The notes beneath the pieces are model-generated. The model was not told the origin of the DNA, made no database searches, and worked only from the letters and a program-made list of their open reading frames with translations. 32,264 nucleotides of DNA. It comes from Candidatus Woesebacteria bacterium RIFCSPLOWO2_01_FULL_44_24b. GTDB lineage: Bacteria; Patescibacteriota; Microgenomatia; UBA8517. Made by a program: the position numbers and the translations under genes. The first letter of the stretch is position 1; each line of letters starts with the position of its first letter. Location: contig MGHM01000019.1 of the NCBI GenBank assembly GCA_001793235.1, positions 1-32,264 on the forward strand, in the 5' to 3' direction. Shown here piece after piece: positions 25,044-32,264 of this stretch.

Positions 25044-25607
25044 GTGCACGCGTACCTCATTATCACTAAAAGTAGCGAGTTGGCAGAACAAAAAGCCCGA
25101 GAGCTTATACCGGAGGCGCGACTCATTCCGTATACAATTGCCAAAATTGCCGACACCCGCGAGCTGGTCCGCCAAACCGGCGTTTCTTTCGCCCGGAAAA
25201 CTGTATTTTTCCTAAGTAATTTTGATAAGGCTTCAATTGAAGCACAAAATGCTTTTTTAAAAAGCCTTGAGGAGAGCCAGGAAAACGTAGTTTTCGTGCT
25301 CGCTGCCACCCACGAGGAAGCAGTTCTCCCCACGATTGTCTCCAGATGCCAGGTTGTAAGACCCCGTAAAATGCCTTCGGCATCACGGGGCAAGGTTTCT
25401 GGACATAGAGCAATTTCGTTTGCAGAAATAGCAAAGATAACCAAGAGGGAAGAAGCTACAGAATATTTAGAGAATTTGATAAATGCACTTTCGCCAAAAT
25501 TGCCTGAAGGCGCAATCACGCTAAGATATGCGGATGAGGCTCTCACGAGAATCAAGGCAAACGCAAACCCGACCCTTCAATTGACCCGGTTTTTGGTCCA
25601 CGTTTAG
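25044..25607 (+). CDS. holB: DNA polymerase III delta'-like protein (short)
   Basis: NFDKASIEAQNAFLKSLEESQENVVFVLAATHEEAVLPTIVSRCQVV; no Walker A. Confidence 0.75.
   Translation: MHAYLIITKSSELAEQKARELIPEARLIPYTIAKIADTRELVRQTGVSFARKTVFFLSNFDKASIEAQNAFLKSLEESQENVVFVLAATHEEAVLPTIVSRCQVVRPRKMPSASRGKVSGHRAISFAEIAKITKREEATEYLENLINALSPKLPEGAITLRYADEALTRIKANANPTLQLTRFLVHV
25362..25390. repeat. Palindromic hairpin inside the delta' CDS
   Basis: CCCCGT AAA ATGCC TTC GGCAT C ACGGGG. Confidence 0.8.
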
Positions 25608-25608
25608 C

Positions 25609-27585
<1,977 letters not shown>

Positions 27586-27587
27586 AT

Positions 27588-27767
27588 ATGAGCATACTTG
27601 GTCCACGCGAGATTGCCGCATTGACCGCGACATACAAAGTTTACAGATTCAAGGGTAAACTTCAAAGAAAAGTGGTTGAGGCTATCTTTAAAGCTACTAC
27701 AGGTAAAGACCTTGGACCCACGTATTACGCAATACCCATTGTACAGAAACTGATGGAACTAATATAA
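27588..27767 (+). CDS. 59-aa hypothetical protein
   Basis: Read directly: MSILGPREIAALTATYKVYRFKGKLQRKVVEAIFKATTGKDLGPTYYAIPIVQKLMELI; between gyrB and the next ORF with small gaps. Confidence 0.6.
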   Translation: MSILGPREIAALTATYKVYRFKGKLQRKVVEAIFKATTGKDLGPTYYAIPIVQKLMELI

Positions 27768-27775
27768 TAGTTGCT

Positions 27776-28174
27776 ATGAGCGGATACTATGAAAATTTAA
27801 CTGTCGAAGAGCAGGGGAAAGTTTTAGCCGCAATGGCTGGCTTAAAACTTAATGCCAAGAGTGGCGCGCCAATTACCAGAAAGGACGTTAATGTCGCATT
27901 TTTGCAAGCCACAGGCAAACCTTTAACGATTGACATGATGCGGGACCCCTCGGTTGTGCAGCTTATGGGAATAATCAATCCCGGCAGGGGAGTAACCGGT
28001 GCATTTTCGCGGGGAAGAACTCCGGATTCAGCCACGCCTGACCCAATAACTTCCATAACCGACCGAAATTTAGCGGCTCGCGGTCTTCCAGTCCCCAAAA
28101 CCTCAGGCCCAGCGCCCATGGGCAGCACCCGGTATAGCGCTGCATCCGTGAGCGGTTCACGTTTTGGAAGATGA
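27776..28174 (+). CDS. Hypothetical protein with disordered C-terminus
   Basis: 132 aa; overlaps the next start by ATGA. Confidence 0.65.
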   Translation: MSGYYENLTVEEQGKVLAAMAGLKLNAKSGAPITRKDVNVAFLQATGKPLTIDMMRDPSVVQLMGIINPGRGVTGAFSRGRTPDSATPDPITSITDRNLAARGLPVPKTSGPAPMGSTRYSAASVSGSRFGR

Positions 28175-28800
28175 CTATTAAAAAACTCATCGTCGGGTCA
28201 ATGCGAAGCAATTGTTATATAGTTTCTGACCAGAGTGAAGCGCTAATTATAGACCCCGGCGATGACGCCGACTATATAATCCGAACTATAGAGGAACAGG
28301 AATTAACCCCTAAAGCGATAATTGCGACTCACGGCCACTTTGATCACGTTCTTGCCGCACTCGAGCTTAAACTCGCCTATGCAATTCCTTTTTATATGCA
28401 TAAAGCCGATGAGTTTTTACTCAAAAGGATGGCCAGTTCAGCTAGGCATTTTATAAATTATGACCCCGGCCCACCTCCTGAAGTAGACATTTATCTAAAG
28501 GATAATTCGATATTAAAAATTAATAATTTCAAATTTAAAATTATTTCTTCGCCGGGCCACACTCCAGGGAGCGTTTGTTTATATTTTAAGAAAGAAAAGG
28601 CCTTGTTCGTGGGAGACTTAATTTTTGCCGACGGCACATTTGGCCGGACTGACCATATTTATTCCAATAAAGAAGAGCTTGCGCGCTCAGTTGCTAAAAT
28701 CATGAAGTTCCCGCGAAATACCATAGTTTACCCCGGGCACGGCGAGGAGTTCACCTTGCACAGAAAAACGAGCCCACAGGAGAAGCCTCGGTTAAGCTAA
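28171..28800 (+). CDS. MBL-fold hydrolase (glyoxalase II-like)
   Basis: THGHFDHVLA, SSPGHTPGSVCLYF, VGDLIFADGTFGRTD, VYPGHGEE. Confidence 0.93.
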   Translation: MTIKKLIVGSMRSNCYIVSDQSEALIIDPGDDADYIIRTIEEQELTPKAIIATHGHFDHVLAALELKLAYAIPFYMHKADEFLLKRMASSARHFINYDPGPPPEVDIYLKDNSILKINNFKFKIISSPGHTPGSVCLYFKKEKALFVGDLIFADGTFGRTDHIYSNKEELARSVAKIMKFPRNTIVYPGHGEEFTLHRKTSPQEKPRLS

Positions 28801-29503
28801 AGCCGGGAATTGCAAATGCTGATGCCGAACCCCCGTCTAAGTTAATGGCGTCTGCAATACCCAAGTTTTCCTCAACATTAAGTTTGGCGACGCCTTCCGG
28901 CAACTCAGCCAAGAGCGGCCCTGAAAACGCCGAGTCTTGGGTATAAAATACCATGAATATTAACTCGTTTTCTCCGCTCACTGCTGCAATAACCCGACGC
29001 GAGGCGCTATCACGGACAAAACTAAGCTTGGTTACAGCGCCGTTTTCAAATACTACAGGGCCTGTCTGAACCGCATTTACTAAGGGGTCTTCGGGTACTT
29101 CGCGCGTTATCCTCGGGGTCCCGAGCTCATTAACGGACAAAACGCCGTCAAAAAGCCTGTTTTGGGTAAAACCCGAAATCTCTTCACTCCCACTTACAAA
29201 AAAGCCAATCGGCTCGCTACTTTTTGAATAAAAACCCGCGTTTACCACAACACTGCACCGATTTTCAGCCATAACCGTGGTGGATGTTTTTTTCTCCGTA
29301 AAATTGGGGATAAGAGTAAGTTCGTCAGGGTTCACTTTCGCCCACACTACACGGTAGGTTTTGTTCCCGACGGTCAGATCGCGGCCCGCAGGGATACGCT
29401 CGGAAAGCACGTCACCCGGAACAGTCGGCTTACCTTGCTTCTGCAAAAAGAGGAGGGCGGAGAGCACGGCAATGCTCAAAATTAGTACGAGAATTTTCCT
29501 CAT
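28751..29503 (-). CDS. Phosphodiester glycosidase (NAGPA-like) domain protein, membrane-anchored
   Basis: N-terminal TM; VVNAGFYSKSSEPIGFFVS; AINLDGGSASAF. Confidence 0.82.
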   Translation of the reverse strand: MRKILVLILSIAVLSALLFLQKQGKPTVPGDVLSERIPAGRDLTVGNKTYRVVWAKVNPDELTLIPNFTEKKTSTTVMAENRCSVVVNAGFYSKSSEPIGFFVSGSEEISGFTQNRLFDGVLSVNELGTPRITREVPEDPLVNAVQTGPVVFENGAVTKLSFVRDSASRRVIAAVSGENELIFMVFYTQDSAFSGPLLAELPEGVAKLNVEENLGIADAINLDGGSASAFAIPGFSLTEASPVGSFFCAR

Positions 29504-29584
29504 TCATATAGTTTATTGCATATTGTCAAACTTTGCTTGGCAACAAACTGTGTTTAACAGAGTGCATATATAATATAATGAGTT

Positions 29585-29794
29585 ATGGTTCCTGAGTGGA
29601 TACAAGTTTTCGGCAGTCTGAGCCCCATTCTACTTCTCGTGTCTACGGGCGTAATCATATTTGGCATTTACAGGCTCAAAGGCTTCATGGCCAGCCGAGA
29701 TGCTGAGCACGAAGAGGAAGAGAGAAAGAGATTGGAATTTCTCAAAAAGCTGCAAGGAAAAATTAAACTACTGGATTCAAATTCTTCTCAATAA
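29585..29794 (+). CDS. Small membrane protein with charged coiled-coil tail
   Basis: One TM then EHEEEERKRLEFLKKLQGKIK; TATAAT at 29574-29579, 5 nt before the ATG. Confidence 0.65.
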   Translation: MVPEWIQVFGSLSPILLLVSTGVIIFGIYRLKGFMASRDAEHEEEERKRLEFLKKLQGKIKLLDSNSSQ

Positions 29795-29847
29795 TCTCAT
29801 CGAACAGGTTTGTCACCAATAAATCAGTCTAGCTTCTGCTTGGGTGT

Positions 29848-30384
29848 CTATAGAACTCGCCTATTGTATAACAAGTCTTTGTACATATTTAATAGACTAG
29901 CAAGCCACCCACTTGGCAAAAATGGTGAGTAAACTGAAAGAAGTTCACCCCAAGAAGGCCTATTCACTATTTGATTTCGACTAAAAAACTTCGAAAAAGT
30001 GTTATAAGCTCTTCTTTGATGGCTTAAGCTCGAAACCAGCACAATATTTGCCCTTTTTGTCTGGGGGAAGTACTTAAGTAGAAATTTTGCATCTTCATAT
30101 GTATTCATTGACCGATCTTGAACGTTGACCTCAAAAATATTAGCCTCATTTAACTTACTTCTCATATATTTCGACATGCGCTTGCCACAAATCACGATCA
30201 CATTGTCCGAGTTATTTAAATTGACTGCCTGCTTTAGTCTAAAATTGGTTACATATTTATTGGAGCCGGACAGAACAACTACAAGGGTTTTCTTTTTCTT
30301 ATCTATCTTTCCTCCTGTTTTAACATACGCTAAGGACAAGAGGACCAAGGTGACATAGATAAATGCTGACAATGAAAGAATCAT
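29848..30384 (-). CDS. DUF218/YdcF-like membrane protein
   Basis: TM anchor, VVVLSGSN, SMNTYEDAKFLLKYFP, IVLVSSLSHQRRAYNTF. Confidence 0.75.
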   Translation of the reverse strand: MILSLSAFIYVTLVLLSLAYVKTGGKIDKKKKTLVVVLSGSNKYVTNFRLKQAVNLNNSDNVIVICGKRMSKYMRSKLNEANIFEVNVQDRSMNTYEDAKFLLKYFPQTKRANIVLVSSLSHQRRAYNTFSKFFSRNQIVNRPSWGELLSVYSPFLPSGWLASLLNMYKDLLYNRRVL

Positions 30385-31322
30385 CGCTGGCTAGGGTTAC
30401 TCACCTCCACCTCTTCATAATATCGACTATAGACAGCGGCTCTTAGTTCACCAAGGTAGGCCTCATCGCCTGTGACCAAATACGACACCATATCAACACC
30501 AGACAATGCACCAAAAATCACACCTCCTCCAAATCTCACATTTATTTCATTTATTGTAAAAGTGCCATCTTTATCAAACACCTCGAGATTAAAAGGTGAT
30601 CGAATATCCAATTTTGCTTGAACCTCTCTCGAGAAGTCTATAAGTTTCTCATAATTTTCTACCGAGACGGTGATACAGTTACCTTCTTTCTGTTTTAAAT
30701 CTTTTCTAGGTATGGCTCTTTTAAACAAGCCTTCTGTAACCAAAACATCTACGTTCCAATGTTCTCCAGTCAACAATTCCTGTACTAAGTATTGATCATG
30801 GCTCACAATAAACCTCCGCAACCTTTGGTATTCATCATCACTATAAGTCACATAGTTGTTTCTACTTCCAACTCCAACTCGAGGTTTAACATAAACTGGA
30901 GAATCAATACGGTCTACATTATTCATCAATCGGGTTTTGGGCACCGGAAGTGACAGTCTTTGACATTCCAGGTTAAACAATAATTTATCTTTACACAGTA
31001 ACGCGGACTTAAAATCTGTCACGAAGACAGCAAGATTCAACTTCGATAAACTTTCATGACCGTGTTCGAACGTAGGTAAAACAATATCAACTCCTTGTTC
31101 CTCTATTATCTCTCTTACATGTCGAGAAAATTTATCATCGCTTGAAGCGGGAATTACCACACCTAGATCAGCGAGGGAAAAAGAGGGCGAAAACTCATCC
31201 ATATCAGCTGCAACAACATACGCAGCCTCATTTTTCTTAAGAAGTTTAATGGAAGATATTCCACAGGCGCCGCCGGCCTCCAGCACAAGGGCCCTCCTAT
31301 TTTCTTTCATATACCCTTTCAT
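30381..31322 (-). CDS. ATP-grasp domain protein (CarB-like)
   Basis: DIVLPTFEHGHESLS, VYVKPRVGVGSRNN, YLVQELLTGEHWNVDVLV, FNLEVFDKDGTFTINEINVRFGGG. Confidence 0.87.
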   Translation of the reverse strand: MKGYMKENRRALVLEAGGACGISSIKLLKKNEAAYVVAADMDEFSPSFSLADLGVVIPASSDDKFSRHVREIIEEQGVDIVLPTFEHGHESLSKLNLAVFVTDFKSALLCKDKLLFNLECQRLSLPVPKTRLMNNVDRIDSPVYVKPRVGVGSRNNYVTYSDDEYQRLRRFIVSHDQYLVQELLTGEHWNVDVLVTEGLFKRAIPRKDLKQKEGNCITVSVENYEKLIDFSREVQAKLDIRSPFNLEVFDKDGTFTINEINVRFGGGVIFGALSGVDMVSYLVTGDEAYLGELRAAVYSRYYEEVEVSNPSQR

Positions 31323-32096
31323 TGTAAATGTTTTTGAACCCGTAAAACTTTTGAGTATATAAGTTAACCGCCTTATTTCTTGTTTTCATGTAAATATTTG
31401 GTGCTCCCGCTTCCAATAATGAGTTATTTAACTCACATCTCATCAAGTCTAAAACTAAAGTATTCCTATAGTGACTTTCAATTATTCCCGCATAAACCGT
31501 TGCTGCATCGCCTATAACAACCGACCCTACCATACCTATCGGCGTGTCGTTGCTAAGAACAACTCGGTGAGGACCCATGTTTACATTGTGCCTAAACCTA
31601 GATATTCCGTCCAGTTCAGTTTCACCCGACTTTAAAAAAAGCTAGAAAAAATTCTGAATCCATCTTCAAAATTTTCTCCATTGTCAATCGCCAAAACAGT
31701 AAAGGGTGTTTCAGGGGCTTCTAGCCTCTTGCGCAGTTCAGTCACCAAAACCAAGGAGGAAAGCGAATGTACCCAGCCATCTGAAAGTAACCTCGATTCG
31801 ATAGCCTTTCCGCCAATAATAAATGATGGCACTACTATTTCACGAGGTAGTGGTTCCAAAACGGCATCTAAAATATTATCACAATTAACTCCTATCGTTC
31901 TATTAAAGAAAAACTTGTTGTTTGCGTGTTTTGTCGAAACAAGTCCATTGGGATGTCGGACAATCTCTGCACCTAATAAATTTAACCCCTCAATTTCGTG
32001 TTCACTTATTTTTTTGAACCACTCAAACAAATCATCACTTGCAAGATGTTCTTCTAACGTTATATCCGATTTATCGTAATAAATCTCTTTACTCAT
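31297..32096 (-). pseudogene. GNAT-like acetyltransferase split by a -1/+1-correctable frameshift at a T7 run
   Basis: ORFs 31632-32096 and 31297-31578; adding one T (or a -1 slip) gives ...RIFSSFFLKSGETELDGISRFRHNVNMGPHRVVLSNDTPIGMVGSVV...LYTQKFYGFKNIY. Confidence 0.65.
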
Positions 32097-32102
32097 TATG
32101 GC

Positions 32103-32131
32103 ATAATATCAAGAAGCTATTAAAAGTTCAA
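32103..32131 (-). promoter_or_regulatory. Promoter TTGAAC-17-TATTAT, 6 nt before the ATG at 32096
   Basis: Minus-strand hexamers with 17-nt spacer. Confidence 0.65.
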
Positions 32132-32151
32132 CGCTATAGGTTTTGCCTCTG

Positions 32152-32264
32152 TTATTCAACACCCTGGGGGCGCAAATTCTTCTCAGGCGCGTTCACAATA
32201 ATCTTGAGTATCGTGTCCGTATCTTCGGTTATTGTATATAATTCTGTATCTTCCAAATTTATGG
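32152..32264 (-). CDS. C-terminal fragment of a protein running off the window
   Basis: Minus-strand frame reads ...INLEDTELYTITEDTDTILKIIVNAPEKNLRPQGVE* with stop at 32152-32154. Confidence 0.5.
   Translation of the reverse strand, partial: INLEDTELYTITEDTDTILKIIVNAPEKNLRPQGVE

Overview
A 32 kb bacterial chromosomal segment with very compact gene organisation. Gene content (class I LysRS, small housekeeping proteins, large pil cluster, short delta'-like protein) resembles a Patescibacteria/CPR genome; this is inference, as no search was run. Left part (+): recG, a small coiled-coil ORF, rpmF, nusB, rnc, rpsP and a KH-domain gene. Positions 4048-16471 (-): a near-complete type IV pilus cluster (pilB, pilT, pilC, pilA-like major pilin, pilin-like genes, pilD, seven further pilin/PilX-like genes, pilM, pilN, pilO), interrupted by a GIY-YIG ORF bracketed by inverted stem-loop repeats. 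Then class I lysS, a small ORF, a Nudix hydrolase, a RelE/ParE-type toxin-antitoxin pair, an internally deleted histidine phosphatase, two large exported proteins, a delta'-like gene, gyrB, an MBL-fold hydrolase, a phosphodiester-glycosidase-like protein and a GNAT/ATP-grasp/DUF218 operon. Main non-gene findings: (i) a candidate transcription attenuator upstream of lysS, with a leaderless 14-aa peptide carrying tandem Lys codons and mutually exclusive hairpins ending in an intrinsic terminator; (ii) that promoter is interleaved with the divergent pilB promoter; (iii) inverted stem-loop repeats with covarying arms flanking the GIY-YIG ORF; (iv) palindromes inserted in frame in coding sequences; (v) a recurrent promoter layout with the -10 box 5-7 nt from the start codon, predicting leaderless mRNAs; (vi) a structured RNA/terminator locus; (vii) a T7 homopolymer frameshift in a GNAT gene.
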